DNA from: Chiridota heheva
Taxonomy: Eukaryota > Echinodermata > Holothuroidea > Apodida > Chiridotidae
Direction: 5' to 3'
Assembly (NCBI GenBank): GCA_020152595.1
Contig: JAIGNY010004313.1
Span: 178,748-242,747 of the forward strand
Length of the DNA: 64,000 nucleotides
Of this stretch, positions 1 to 11,954 are shown one piece after another (the first letter of the stretch is position 1; every line of letters starts with the position of its first letter). The notes under the pieces were generated by a model. It did not search any database and was not told the DNA's origin. It saw only the letters and a list, made by a program, of their open reading frames with translations. The translations under genes and the position numbers were made by a program.

Positions 1-310
1 GAATTGTGAAAAGAGCAACCGACATTGAATTATGTGTTTAATAGTCTTTGATTTTTGAAAAGTGCAAGCGGCATTGAATTATGTGTTTGATGGTCTTTGA
101 ATTTTGAAAAGAACAAGCAGCATTAAATTATGTGTTTAATGGTCTTTGAATTTATAAAAGAACAAGCGGCATTGAATTATGTGTTTAATAAATAGTCATT
201 GAATTGTGAAAAGAGCAACCGACATTGAATTATGTGTTTAATAGTCTTTGATTTTTGAAAAGTGCAAGCGGCATTGAATTATGTGTTTAATAGTCTGAAT
301 TTTGAAAGAG
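1..310. repeat. ~49-bp tandem repeat array, cut by the window edge
   Basis: About six units carry the core TTGAATTATGTGTTT near 25, 74, 121, 169, 222 and 271, so the period is 47-53 bp. Each unit continues with a TTTGAAAAG and CAAGCGGC block. The array begins outside the window and decays near 310. It would lie in the PPM1G intron before the first visible exon. Confidence 0.85.
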
Positions 311-768
311 CGTGCGTAGTTTTCAAGTTATGAGTAAGTTCAAAATATTCTTAACATATTGATAAAATATGATTTTAGAACAGGAAAATACCTTAAAATA
401 CTTTTGTGTAAATTCTCTATATTTTTTCCCTTAATTTTAGACCTTGAAAATGTTCCAAATTCCTTCTCCAGTTTGAGGCTGGTTGGGGGTAACCGTATGG
501 TAAAGATAAAATCCTCAGATATTGCAGACGATTAAAATCTCCCTTGATGCATTTTGCACAAAAAGCTGTAAAAGGGCCAAGCATTAATCGCTTTTGATGA
601 ATTTTTTTGTTTTTTTAGTGGATTTTAAATCATTTGGGCTAATGTTGTCCCTGCCTGTCCGTGTACGTTTAAAGCATATATGTTAATGCATGAAACAGTG
701 ATTTAACGTTTACAAGGTACCAAGGGCATCTTGTGTGTACTAATCTGCCGTTGATTTCATTTCTTCAG

Positions 769-957
769 GTTCTGAGGTGGCAATATACACGGGAAAACAC
801 CTGCCTGGTGTCATAAAGAACACCAAGGCATACAAAGATGGGGATTTGGGAAAGTCACTTGAAGACTCCTTCATGAAATTTGATGCTCAGTTGAAAGAGG
901 ATGGTGTGATTGATGAGCTGAAGCAGATTGCGGGTATAGACAACGTGTCAGATGCAG
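769..957 (+). CDS. PPM1G: PPM1G exon (N-terminal part of PP2C catalytic domain)
   Basis: Internal exon of protein phosphatase 1G, a nuclear metal-dependent Ser/Thr phosphatase of the PP2C family. It follows a pyrimidine-rich acceptor ending AG at 767-768 and ends at a GT donor at 958-959. It is entered one base into a Gly codon, consistent with the GHGG metal-binding motif being completed at the upstream junction, and it leaves in phase 1. The peptide starts SEVAIYTGKHLPGVIKN and continues through AYKDGDLGKSLEDSF and GVIDELKQIAGIDNVSDAG. From memory of the family this matches the vertebrate EVALYTAKHLPEF-AYKEGDLEKAL segment. The metal-binding DGHGG motif itself, the start codon and the promoter lie upstream of the window. 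Confidence 0.93.
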
Positions 958-1112
958 GTACTGTTATGCCACTATTTCTCAGTAATGGGATAATTAGTGG
1001 ACAAGCATATTTATTTCATTTGATAGAGGGCAATAAATTGAACAAAATGGCAAAGATAGTTTTGAAAAATCCTCTTCTGTTATGTATATGTTTAAGAAAT
1101 TAACCACATTTG
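958..1112 (+). other. Intron start, no feature seen
   Basis: First part of the 11-kb intron between the exon ending at 957 and the exon starting at 11955. The reading frame runs on past the donor to a stop near 1101, but that tail has no PP2C similarity. Confidence 0.6.
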
Positions 1113-1179
1113 CTTGCCCATTGTTGAGTAATAACCCACCAAGCCTGGGCAAACTGGGTTATTTCCAACAATGGGCAAG
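1113..1179. repeat. Short hairpin (snap-back) repeat
   Basis: Left arm 1113-1138 (CTTGCCCATTGTTGAG then TAATAACCCA) is the near-exact reverse complement of 1155-1179, with a 16-bp loop. This looks like a miniature fold-back element or a remnant of one. No clear target duplication was found. Confidence 0.65.
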
Positions 1180-1378
1180 TAGTTTATTTCTGTAGTTTAT
1201 TTCTGTTCTAACACCTTAAATAAAATTTAGATGATGAAAAAATGAAGACGAAAGTGACCAAATTCAACTGAAATTTGATAAAAACTTTCATCGAATAGGC
1301 TGAGATGTATCAAAACCACATACATACACGAACTAGCTCATTTGCACATTAAGAAGTAGCATCAGCTTGGGGTGCTAG

Positions 1379-2310
1379 TAGAGCTGTGACCGTTTAGCGT
1401 GTACACACTACACACTCGCAAATCCTTGTAAACGTTTACTAAATACTTTATTGTGAGTAATATGTTTTTCATAGTCAGTCTTGCCGTTGAAAATCAATAT
1501 GATCATTCATGATTTAAATCACACACACATTCGGCTGACAAAGTTCCAATCAATGACTTTTACAAATTGTAAACTCGATTAGCATAATCTTTTTTAAATG
1601 TGAGAATCACAAATGTGCAGTAATCATTTATGAATGGGGAAATGTTGCACTTTGATTTGGACTAAATCTGAGTAGGCTAACTTGTGATATGCACTGCGAA
1701 TGTGCAGCAGTAAACAGTGAAACTAACAGTAGGCCCTAATAAGGCTTTAAATCCCACTCAATCAAGACCCGTCTTACAAGCTGTTAAATCGACCAACATA
1801 TGGTCAAAATACTTCAATCATGACAATTAGTACATTTACATGTAAATATTACCTGATAAGTCAAATAAATTTTGCAAGAAAGAAAAAATATTGCAAAATA
1901 AACAAACATAAAATGGTTTTAACAGAGCTGAAATTCTAGGTGCTTCGCAAAGATGGCGGCTATTTTTTCAAGAGGACTGATATTTCAGAACTTCCGGGGT
2001 TTGGCGTAGTTATGAAATGTTTTACGATGAGTTATCATAATATGCAAGATTTTCACAGTGAAAGCCCTAGTGAGTACGGCAAAAAAGTTACACTATGTTG
2101 AGTTGAAATGACATTGAAAGAAAGTTTTCTGTTTTTTCTAAACTGAATTTTCATGCTTATTTTCCATAAAAATGATGACTTCTACTGTAAAGTAAACTTT
2201 TTACGATTTGGAAAGCAAAATTCCAGCGTCTATTTGCGCAATGGAGTCAATATTTTTGTCCTACTGGTTGTGCGATTGTGCAATAAAATCCCTAAATGTT
2301 CACAGCTTTA
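1379..2310 (-). mobile_element. Non-autonomous hAT-like element, copy 1 (inverted)
   Basis: The left end TAGAGCTGTGACCGTTTAG and the right end, CTAAATGTTCACAGCTTTA, are inverted copies of each other. The body is the reverse complement of the element at 13986-15030, including shared stretches around AAGATGGCGGC and the TTACATGTAAATATTACCTGA block. Relative to that copy it lacks part of the interior near its right end. Flanking octamers GGTGCTAG (1371-1378) and CCTGTTAG (2311-2318) agree at 5 of 8 bases, so this is probably an old insertion. No transposase coding was seen, so it would be mobilised in trans. Confidence 0.8.
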
Positions 2311-2470
2311 CCTGTTAGAGGTCCCAGCCTCCAGGTTTAATCCTGGTGGGTCTTTATTCACCTTTATTTCTGTAGTTTATTTCTGTTCTAACAGAAATTT
2401 CTGGGCTTTATTAAATGGCCATGGAGATCTCAATATAAGCTTTAGCTGTTAAGAAAGCGATGAAAAATAC
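2311..2470 (+). repeat. tRNA-derived SINE, right part (split by hAT copy 1)
   Basis: The sequence after the hAT (AGAGGTCCCAG, CAGGTTTAATCCTGGTGGGTC, later TTTAGCTGTTAAG) matches SINE copies at 17341 and 18909. The matching head piece AGCATCAGCTTGGGGTGCTAG sits at 1358-1378, directly left of the hAT. The SINE was therefore present first and the hAT landed in its tRNA-like head. The 31 bases at 2363-2393 also occur unchanged at 1183-1213. Confidence 0.65.
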
Positions 2471-2645
2471 CTGAAATACCTACAGGTGTACGTACCTTTT
2501 CATGAATTCAGAAAACTAATTTCATTGTTTTGGAACTGTTGTAAGTATAAGAATAGCTCTAATCTACCAGGGAGAGAAAATTTTGCTAACAAATTTTGCA
2601 ATATTTTCCAATGAGTAAAAAATGAAGCTGTTTAACAAAAGACAT

Positions 2646-3384
2646 TACCAGTTATTCAGAAAGTGATTGTTTGAAGTCAGTCTTCTCGCCATTCACTTTC
2701 ATACATATTTTGACATCTTTTATACTTGATACTGTATTTCCTAATGGCAACAAGAATTTGAGCTGTTTCTTAACAGCTCTGTGTATTATGTTTTTAATAA
2801 ACACAGTCCATGAACTGATCCTTAAAAACTAATCTGTTGTGACATTTCAAACATCCAAGTGACATTTTTGATAAAAGTACTAAAAGTTAATGTTTTGAAT
2901 TAGTTTGATCATTGATCTTGCTTTTTTTCAACATCTCTTTGATTAAACTTTTCAAAATTCAGTGATTTGAAAGACAAGCAGACTTAAGTGTTATACTAGT
3001 CTCCCAAAATCCTTGATGGTAACTTAAAAGTCAAACAAATCCTCAGATTGACTCCTACCCCTCCCCAGAGGCTTCCCTCAACTCTTTCAATTTTATTGCT
3101 CTTCTGCAAACATCCCCCAGACAAAAAAAAAAAAATAATAATGTTAATAATCAAATGATAATTATAATAAATCCTTCATCAAACCAATACCATAACTACA
3201 TTTTTATATCAAAGAAATCATTAATTGACAAATTATCCCCTGACTCAAAACCATTTTTCTCTCTTTTCACAATTTAATATCTCAGAAATTTCTAAAGAAA
3301 CAAATACAACTGTTTGTTCTCTATTATATAATTGTGATTAGTGAACAAATTTGGGTCATTTATCAGTAGTAAGTCATTTAACAC
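2646..3384 (+). repeat. Direct repeat of ~0.75 kb, copy 1
   Basis: The stretch from TACCAGTTATTCAGAAAGTG to CATTTAACAC is repeated at 3959-4753, offset by 1,313 bp. This copy is shorter (739 against 795 bp) and differs mainly by many small gaps of a few bases. It includes a poly-A/AATAATA run near 3122-3143. It may be a dispersed repeat or a local duplication; no coding capacity was seen. Confidence 0.8.
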
Positions 3385-3958
3385 ATACCATCTAGGCTAT
3401 CACTGTTTCCTTTGAGTGACAACACTCGTGCGATGATTGAAGCAGACTAGAAATTGGATAATACGCATCATATATAGACTTCTGAATGTCTAGAAGTCCA
3501 TATAATGCTACCAAAATAATGCCTTTTCAGTACAACTTTCATAAGAAGTAAGTGAGTTATAAAATTTTAGGAAGAATTGGAGCCGATTTTCGTAAGGCAT
3601 ACAGTGTAGGCCTAATACCAGTTCCACAACATTTTTTATTTTTTATGAATATGCTGAGGTCTAAACTTTTTCAAAGTTTCTGTGAGTGATTTTTGAGATA
3701 GAAACCATGTAAAGAACATTTTAAAAACGCAATGGGTGTTTATTTAAAGATGATATGTTTATATTTTGCAGTGATTTCTATTAATTTGTACAAAAAGTTT
3801 TACTTAACTTTTTTTGAGCCGAGGCGAGATTACCTTGCCCAGAACAGTACATACGACTTACGTTTGACGTTCTATAATTTGCATATCGATATTTCGATAT
3901 TATCGATATTTTACAGGCGATATATCGATATTGCATAATGTTCAATATCGCCCAAGCC
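3385..3958. other. Spacer ending in a possible hAT terminus
   Basis: The 574 bp between the two long direct repeats contain no gene. The last ~75 bp are rich in ATCGATAT words and end ATATCGCCCAAGCCTA. Reversed, this begins TAGGCTTGGGCGATAT, which resembles hAT terminal inverted repeats known from other animals. The partner terminus was not located. Confidence 0.35.
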
Positions 3959-4753
3959 TACCAGTTATTCAGAAAGTGATTGTTTGAAGTCAGTCTTCTA
4001 CGCCATTCACTTTCATACATATTTTTGACATCTTTTATACTTGATACTGTATTTCCTAACCGCAACAAGAATTCTGAGCTGTTTCTTAACAGCTCTGTGT
4101 AGCTTTTTTTTGTCGAACATGTCAGTCCTTGAACTGATCCTTTAAACTCACATCTGTTGTGCATACATGTCGGAGAGGGAGGGGGCATCCAAGTGACAGT
4201 GATGCAAAAGTACTGAAAGTGAATGTTTTGAAGAATTAGTTTGATCATTGATCTTGCTTTTTGTCAACATCTCTTTGATTTAGCAATTCTCAAAATTCAG
4301 TGATTTGAAAGACAAGCAGACCCTTAAGTGTTATACTAGTCTCCCAATCTATGTGTACTTGATGGTACACTTAACAGTCAAACAAATCCTCATAGATTGC
4401 TCACTCCTACCCCTCCCCAGAGCTTCCCTCAACTCTTTCAATTCTATTGCTCTTCTGCAAACATCCCCAAAAAAAAAAAAAAAAATAATAATAATAATAA
4501 TAATAATAATGATAATTATAATAAATCCTCACCTTTCCACATCACACCAACTACCATAACTACATCTAAAAAGAAATCCTCTTTCCCTGCCTATCCCCTG
4601 TACTCCACACCATTTCCTCAACCTCTTTTTCACAATTTAATATCTCAGGCACAATTTCACCAAGAAACAAATACAAATGTTTGTTCTCTATTATATATTA
4701 TTGTGATTAGTGAACAAATTTGGGTCATTTACAGTAGAAAGTACATTTAACAC
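3959..4753 (+). repeat. Direct repeat of ~0.75 kb, copy 2, with AAT microsatellite
   Basis: Longer copy of the repeat at 2646-3384. Its start abuts the hAT-like terminus at ~3958. It holds a poly-A run at about 4469-4485 followed by (AAT)n to about 4510. Short ORFs across it include the microsatellite and are not credible genes. Confidence 0.8.
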
Positions 4754-5069
4754 TTCTTCATGCAACAAATTGTAGTCAAAATGCACCAGCTAGAAAGGGT
4801 CTTAAGGGTTGTGGATATAATTTTTTTAAATTTCTAAGTAGGATGCCAAAGTTCGAAAGGCAAAGACAATCAAAGTGAGTCATAATATGGGACATATATT
4901 GTCTGAATAAGAACACACTCATTCATGCTGATATGATCACATACCACCAGTGCTTCAATAAGGTCATTGGCTTGCAGTATAATAGTGATTAATGTACAAG
5001 CTGCTCCTTCCTATCCTAACCATCCTCAACGAGAGCTTCGATCTCCTACAAAATTGCTGCCAGTCATCA

Positions 5070-5480
5070 TCCGAACACAAAATTTTATGGTGAAAGGGCC
5101 TTCATTTCTGCTGCACCTTCTCTCTGGAACAATCAGTTCAATTTCCTTGAACTCGCAAAGCAAAGCCCCATCGTTTAGTTCTTTCAAACGTATTTTAAAA
5201 ACTCATTTATTCATCAATTAATTTGACTTTATGCATTATTGTTGTGAACTTGTTCAAAGAACACAACATTTTATGGTGAAAGGGCCTACATTTCTGCTGC
5301 ACCTTCTCTCTGGAACAATCAGTTCAATTCCCTTTAATTCGCAAAGCAAAGCACCATCGTTTAGTTCTTTCAAACGTATTTTAAAAACTCATTTATTCAT
5401 CAATTAATTTGACTTCATGCATTATTATTGTGAACTTGTTCAAGCGCATTGAGGCCTTAACAAAAAGCGCTATGTAAATC
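5070..5480 (+). mobile_element. LINE 3' end (CR1/L2-like), internally duplicated
   Basis: The reading FYGERAFISAAPSLWNN followed by a FF-TYFKNSFI stretch is the typical ORF2 C-terminus of CR1/L2/jockey-type LINEs. The segment 5069-5250 is repeated almost unchanged at 5261-5445. The second copy runs on into AGCGCATTGAGGCCTTAAC and AAAAGCGCTATGTAAATC, a known kind of LINE tail hairpin. Only the last few hundred bases are present, as expected for a 5'-truncated insertion, and the frame is broken. The tandem doubling arose after insertion or by repeated priming. Confidence 0.75.
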
Positions 5481-5767
5481 TATGCTTATTTATTATAATT
5501 ATATTCATACACGTCACACTGCCGTTTACTCATTTTATGCTACACTTGCAAGACAACTCTAAGTGTGTCAGTTGAATTGTTGAAAGTTACATATAGGAAC
5601 AATACAATTCATTCAAATATTCAATGTATAAAACCCTTAGTCAATTGAACTGAGATGGTAATGATACTGGTACCATCACAAGCATATTTCTTTCTACCCT
5701 CTAGTTTCTGTTTCTGTGCCAGCATTTAATTCATTACATTTGTCCCTCCCGTTATCTTGTCAGATGA

Positions 5768-6104
5768 GCCCTGGAAAAAATATTCGGTTACGACGGTTTT
5801 AACCACGGGAGAAAGCATAATTCGCGGGAATAATTGTTTTCCCCTTGAGCAAGCAACAGTATATGTGGAAAAATGTTACAGTTTCGGCCACAATGCTTTG
5901 GCTTCTTTGCTCTAAAAATGCCCCCTCCCCCTTCACACGTAATTCTGTGATAAATAGTAGTACATTAAATTGTAAAAGAGAGAAAGTGTGTGTATATAAA
6001 GATGTTTTTACTACTTTAATATTATTTCTGTCCCAATTTTTTTGTGGGAAGAGTTTTGACACTTATTCACAACAGTGGGAAATGTTATGATTAATTCCAA
6101 CTCT
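5768..6104 (-). repeat. ~300-bp dispersed repeat, copy 1 (reverse)
   Basis: The reverse complement of this segment aligns with 13296-13592, 26825-27119 and 37354-37668. All share TTTCCCAC-GTTCTGAATAAAGGTG, a GACAGAAATAATATTAATGTAGT block, CAATTAATGT-CTTTTCATC, and a TATTTTTTCCAG end. No coding capacity was seen. It may be a MITE or SINE; no tRNA-like head or obvious terminal inverted repeat was found. Confidence 0.75.
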
Positions 6105-9100
6105 GTCTTGTCTAACCTCAAGTTACCCTGATCTAAGTTAAAGCTCTCAAGCACAATATAACTTATGCTCCTAATATACCGTCAAACAATATGAAACAGA
6201 AACCAAATTTGCAAAATTATAGAATGAACAAAATGTATTGTTATTGTTTGATGTAAAATTGAATAAAAGTACAAGTGCACAAAGATGCTTGATGCTGCTA
6301 AATACTATTCATCACATTTTCAACAAAAACAAGTTAAAACTATATGCATAATATAGGGAGAAACACCCACCTAGTAATTAATATCTAGTCCAGTATGAGC
6401 TTAACTATTTAAGCTCTGTATCTCATCACTTCCCTGAAATGATTAATTAAATAATGTGACACAGTTGATAATGATCTTTCTTGTTTATAAGGAGACTCAG
6501 TATGTATTGCTGTCTTGGTGGGGGATTCTTATGGTGTTGAACTGCAAGATGTAATAACATCCATGTTGGTAAAGGTCTATGGACATCTATAACAGTATGA
6601 GGTTGACTGAGCAATGAATGTTGGCACTTTCCTAGAAAGATTAAATAAAAGTTGTGACGCATTTGATAATGATCTTTTTGTTAATCCCAGAAGACTTCAG
6701 TAGTGCTCTTGATTTACAGTTAATCATTTAATCGCCAAAATTTGCTAGCATTTAGCAATTAATCGCAACCAAGCTTCACCCAAAAATCAGGTGAAGAGGA
6801 CAACCTTCTCGGTGTTCAATAAAAATTAATGAAACTTTCGTGGAATTGGTACAGTTCCCACACAAATAGACCATGCATTTTCGGAAAACAAATAGGCCAG
6901 GAATCTCACCTAAATGCAAATATCATGTCTTAAAATTACTCGTTAGGCTGATGATAAAACTAGTTGAAAATAAAGATCCTGGGCTTGACCTTCAGGCAGG
7001 TGTGGAAATAGAATATCAGCAAAAACTGTTACAGATATTGGAGCTGTTACAAAACAATTTATGTATAGACTGTCACCCAGTAAACCCAGTTGAATTTTTT
7101 AAGTGCGGCAACAAGTAGTTGAATTCATAGTTCTAGCTCATACAAAAGGCCTGTTCAGCATGTTTGTGATTAATCAGGGGTCAGAATTCCTACTATTCCG
7201 CTGTTCCGAGAACAGTGCTTTATAGGCTGGAACATTGAATTTTCAAATATTATTGTTCCGTGGAACAGTGTTTTTTTCTCAAACATATAACATCAACATC
7301 TTGAAATATATTGTTTTCTGCTCTTAAAAAAAGTCCCTCTTAAGAAATATCTTTTTTTAAATATGAAAAACCTTTCTTTTTCCCGCAATTGCTGGCGCAA
7401 TCGATAGCGTTGTGCAGGATCCCGGCATCTCCAGAACATGAAAAATTAAGTAAACAAATGTCAAAAAATCATGTGTATGTCTTCTTTTCTGAATATTTCA
7501 TACTAGAACAACTTACTTTAACAAAATTTAAGTAAATTTCATTATTTGGCAAGCACATAAGTGAGTTACATTATCACTTGGTCATTCATGAACTAACTTT
7601 TAACTCACGATGTATACACTAGTTCTAACACTAACGTTAGGTCCTAGGCCCAGGTTCAATGATTCACACAGCATGAAATACCTTTCAGCATGTTTTAAAA
7701 ATACCTCCAGTCAATAATAATTGGTAAAAATGGAGGTCCATCTTCACTTTGTTACAGCAAATTTGCCAAGAAAATGGCTGAAAGAGCTGTGTAGAAGCGC
7801 AAGTTTAAGTTTTAAAATTTCTGTGATTGATTAGACATTGCGAATTTTGTAAGCTCTGAACATGTGCACGAATGATCAAGGCCTTAATAATGCAGTGTAA
7901 TATACACTGTATGTTTAGTACGTACACTGTGATGTGGGTCCATTAGGGTGAGAGCAGTGTGTTGGCCTTGTACGGTAAAAAATGGGCATGACTTGAAATA
8001 AGTTTCATTGAGAAAAACTTTTTGTGACGGGTTGCCAGATTGCAAAATAATGGACTGACTTGCGCAGAACATAATTTGAGTAGGCTCAGGTATAGGTCTG
8101 CAGCGCTAGTGTTGGTGGGAATCCCAATTTCTTTCAATGTGTATTGATTGCTGGTTTTATCTCGTGTGATAGGAAATTCAGAATTGTTGAGTATGAACAT
8201 CTTGCATGCAAGATGGGATTTTGAAAGGTTTTTTGCCAGATTGTTATTTTGTTTTGACAATTGTTTTGACAAAATATGATTTCCCACTACATGGTCTAAT
8301 CAAGTTGACTATGTCACTCGTATAACTTCGATATTCGGCCGGAATAGGTTAGAATTTCCCATTGACCCACATTCTAATTTATGCAAATCAGCTAATAACT
8401 TTTTTTGGAAGCTTAATTTTTTGCTCAAACATCCCCATGAAATCATTTTTCTCCGTGCTGCCTTTTAAGTTTTTGTTTGTTGGGAAAATATATTTTCCAG
8501 CATGTGGTATGGTCAAATTGATCCTCCAAAATTTGCCAATTTTAGGCAAAATTAGGGCAATTTTTTTGAACCTGTATTTTTTCTTGTAAATAATGAAAAT
8601 GGATGGGTTTTTTTTTTTTTTCCTTCATATTTAGATTGTGAAATTTCCATTCCAGTGATACCAGTCTACAATTTTTTTTTTTTTAAAGCAAAACCTGCCA
8701 AAACAAATGAAAATAAAAAGTAATCACCACTAATATTTCGCAAAAAACAATGCCGCGCATTTAGTGCCCAGACCCGAACCCATCAACGTGAACTTCCCGA
8801 GCACTAATTGCTGTACTAGACTGTGATAATGTAGTGTGTGGCTTTGTTTTTACACTGAAATATCGGCATGAACAAAGAGGGGGTAGTTTTTTTATTTCAA
8901 TCAGAAGTAGTGAATTGGTGTTTCTAAGTGTATATTTTGCATAGGGAAGTTGTTTCGCGATCATAAACTTAAAATTTTCCCTAAATTTTGGTCTCAAAAA
9001 GGCTAAAAATCATGATTTTTTCACAACTTTTGCGAAAAAAGATATTGATGATAGGGGCAGTCTGGCAGTCAAAATTCGACCAGAATTGGATGCATTGATG

Positions 9101-11479
9101 TCTTTGTAAGTTCCTCACGGGTTTTCACATAAAAGCTTTTTACACAAAAACAAAGTCTGGAACTATGGTAATTAAGTGTTTGAAAAACAATCGTTTTTCG
9201 TTCAATTTTGTGCATTTGTTGAATTTTCTCTATTTCAACCCATCTTTTTTCAAAATCTCTCATAAGCCCCTATAAAAAAAAAATACATTTTTTTAAAAGT
9301 ACTATTCAAGCTCTTTCAAGTAATACCAGGATCCCTGTTGTGGGCCTATTTGACAAAGTAAAATAATTTTTTGAAAAGTACATGTCAAATCGGTCGTGTC
9401 ATAACTGATTGGAAAACGAAGGGTTAATCAAGCTGAGCTGTTAGTAAATTAGTATGGAAATGAATGTTTAGTTAATGAGGTATTACAGTATCTTAGTCTT
9501 TCTAGTTTTCCCAGTTCTAAGGCTCATTATGTAGGACTGCTCTGGTAGGAGATTGGACAGATAAAATCAAATTCTTTAAATTTCATTCCTAAAGTTCAGT
9601 CTTTGAAAGCGATAAGAAAGTCTTCCTGCTAGAAGTTGTTCGGAGGTATCGTAAAGAACAAAGAAACAATGTTGTCCAGTCATAAATTTCACAAATTAGC
9701 ATGCTGATGTCAGAAAATTGAAAATTTGTAAAATGGTCACTTTGTAACTAGTTCTGATTTTCTGGTTTTTCCCTCTTTTTGTTGTTGTTGTTGTTTTATT
9801 TATGGTATATATTAGTTTTAGACCTGTAATCTCATGTTAATTATGGATAGAAGTTGTACCCACACATAGTTGAATCAAATCGTAGTTGTTGAAATAGAAT
9901 GTGTATTACACATGGGTGTTACACCAATAGGTACGTGTGTTATTATGTTTTTCACCTTTCACAAAAAAAAATATTTTTCTTCGATTTTATCACCGAATTC
10001 ATTCAAAGAAATTAAATCATAGATGAAAGCAAAAAATCCCTTTAAAATGCCAAAATGCAAATTTGTGACACATGAATGTGCATACCTCCCTAGTTTCTTA
10101 TGTAAATCTTTGTTTTCATTCAGATAAAAAGAGAAAATCTTTTCGATGACCATGAAGATTTAAGATTGTGGATATTCTTATGCTGATTCCTATAAATCAA
10201 GTCGGGATAAACAGATAAGAAGAGTGTGAACACTCCCAATCAACATTTCCCTAAAAAGAATGTTCTTTAATTCACCAACAGCAAAATCCATAAAAAGAAA
10301 GGAGACAAATTACATCAATATCTTGGACATTCTTTTATCTAACTATGTCATAATTTTCACATGTATTAATAGCTCTTTCTATTTGAGAATAATTCATAAT
10401 TTTTTGAAGTGGTGCAGCAAATTCTGATCAAAAGATTATGAACCTTTGCCACACCCCCAATAAAATTATAGCAGAAATATACAGTTTCTCATGATTTTCA
10501 GTGACTAAAATTTAGGAAAAAATATCAAGAATTATATAAAGATTTTCAGCTGTCCGTCATGCAATACAATCACATATTGAGCACGAATTAAGAAACTGAT
10601 CAAATTTTGATCAGCCATAACAATAAAATTAGAAAATGGAGAAGGCTGAGCTCTTATTGACTGATGTGATAGTGAATGAAGCCATCGTGTAAGACAACTA
10701 TTTTCCCGATTGACTGTAATGATAACGAATTTTTAAGGTCACTTTTTTTGAAAATCTGTTACTTCAATTTTTTTTTTTCTTCTAATATGTTATGTAGCTG
10801 TTGGTATTCTACTGTAGGTAATATCAAGTCATCGGGAAAAACCTGTCATCCTTACTCGCAAAGTGGAATTCGGACAGATTTTATAACATTAGCTATGCAA
10901 ATCGGCAAATTTGCCCTGGCTTATTGTTAAGTTATGGCAATGTAAACATTCTAAACAACCTTATTTTGCTATGAATTATCTCATTCCTAAGGCAAAATGA
11001 TAAATTTGCAAAGATTTAAACAATGATGTAAAGGCTGTGCGATTTGGACACTCAGCAAATATAAAATGACAAGTTTTTATTTCCATCTACACACGGAGCT
11101 ACGGTATGCTGGACGTATTTTGCCGATTAGCGTAGCCCAAGGTTATAACATCCGCTCTTAGGATGACGTGGGTTTTTCCTGATAACTTCAGATTATCTAG
11201 AATACCAAAAGGTACATAATATATTCTTTAAAGGGAAAACAAACTGAAGCTGACAGCTTTTTTAATAATGTGAATTTTACTTGTTATCATTGCAGTCAAT
11301 GAGGAAAATTGTGATTTGCATGGCCTAAGGTTATAAAATTGCCCCAAAATTTTACTATCTGCTCAGATTTTAATACTCTCAGTCAAAAAAAATTGCAGTC
11401 CATAGACCTTAAACCATATGGTATGTCTATATAAGCCAAGGTCATGATGATGTATCGTATCTTGTTGATATTACGCACT
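6105..11479 (+). other. Intron interior, no gene recognised
   Basis: AT-rich intronic DNA. A weak direct repeat (AAATAATGTGACACAGTTGATAATG near 6449 and its relative near 6645) frames a ~195-bp unit. A GTT microsatellite lies near 9780. The stretch 10360-10640 resembles 45080-45400, inside the large hAT, so it is probably another dispersed repeat. ORFs here are short and show no protein similarity that I recognise. Confidence 0.5.
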
Positions 11480-11835
11480 CACACCTTAAACACACTGTGA
11501 TGTCGTGGGGCCATTCTCAACAGTACCTTGTTCCATTTGCCAGAACCGTCATCTATCAGCGATCTGTTTTCCCAGATGGTATCTGGCTCTGGAATGCACT
11601 ACCACAACATGCTATAGACTTCTCCGCCCTGAAAAGCGTCAAGTGGCAGATGCAGTCTGTTCAACTGCGTTAGTCCTGCCTGCTCTTTTAGTCTGCACTG
11701 TATTTTAGTCTGCACTGTACATATCCTTACATCCTACTTGCACACTGTAGGATTATACTCTTGCAGCAGTCTGTACATTATTGGACGAAGAGGATGTCTT
11801 CTACTAAACTACAGCAAATATTCCTTCAGAAGCAT
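11480..11835 (+). mobile_element. LINE 3' end remnant (jockey/CR1-like)
   Basis: A frame at about 11500-11660 reads PFARTVIYQRSVFPDGIWL then WNALPQHAIDFSALKSVKW, the SFFPRTI-WNALP-type C-terminus seen in LINE ORF2 proteins. It is followed by a short 3' region with repeated AGTCTGCACTGTA. It belongs to a different family from the LINE at 28-33 kb and from the one at 5 kb. It is truncated and lies ~120 bp before the next PPM1G exon. Confidence 0.6.
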
Positions 11836-11954
11836 CAAATTGCTACAGCAGTTGCCACCAACAATGGACAATGATTGTTGATTTTAATTTTGTGGTAGTG
11901 TTTTTTTTTATTGTTTTGTTATTATAATCATACACACTTACTTTTTTCTTGCAG

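Noticed and set aside
2153-2452. 99-codon ORF
   Set aside because: It crosses the hAT end and the SINE body, so it is chance open sequence.
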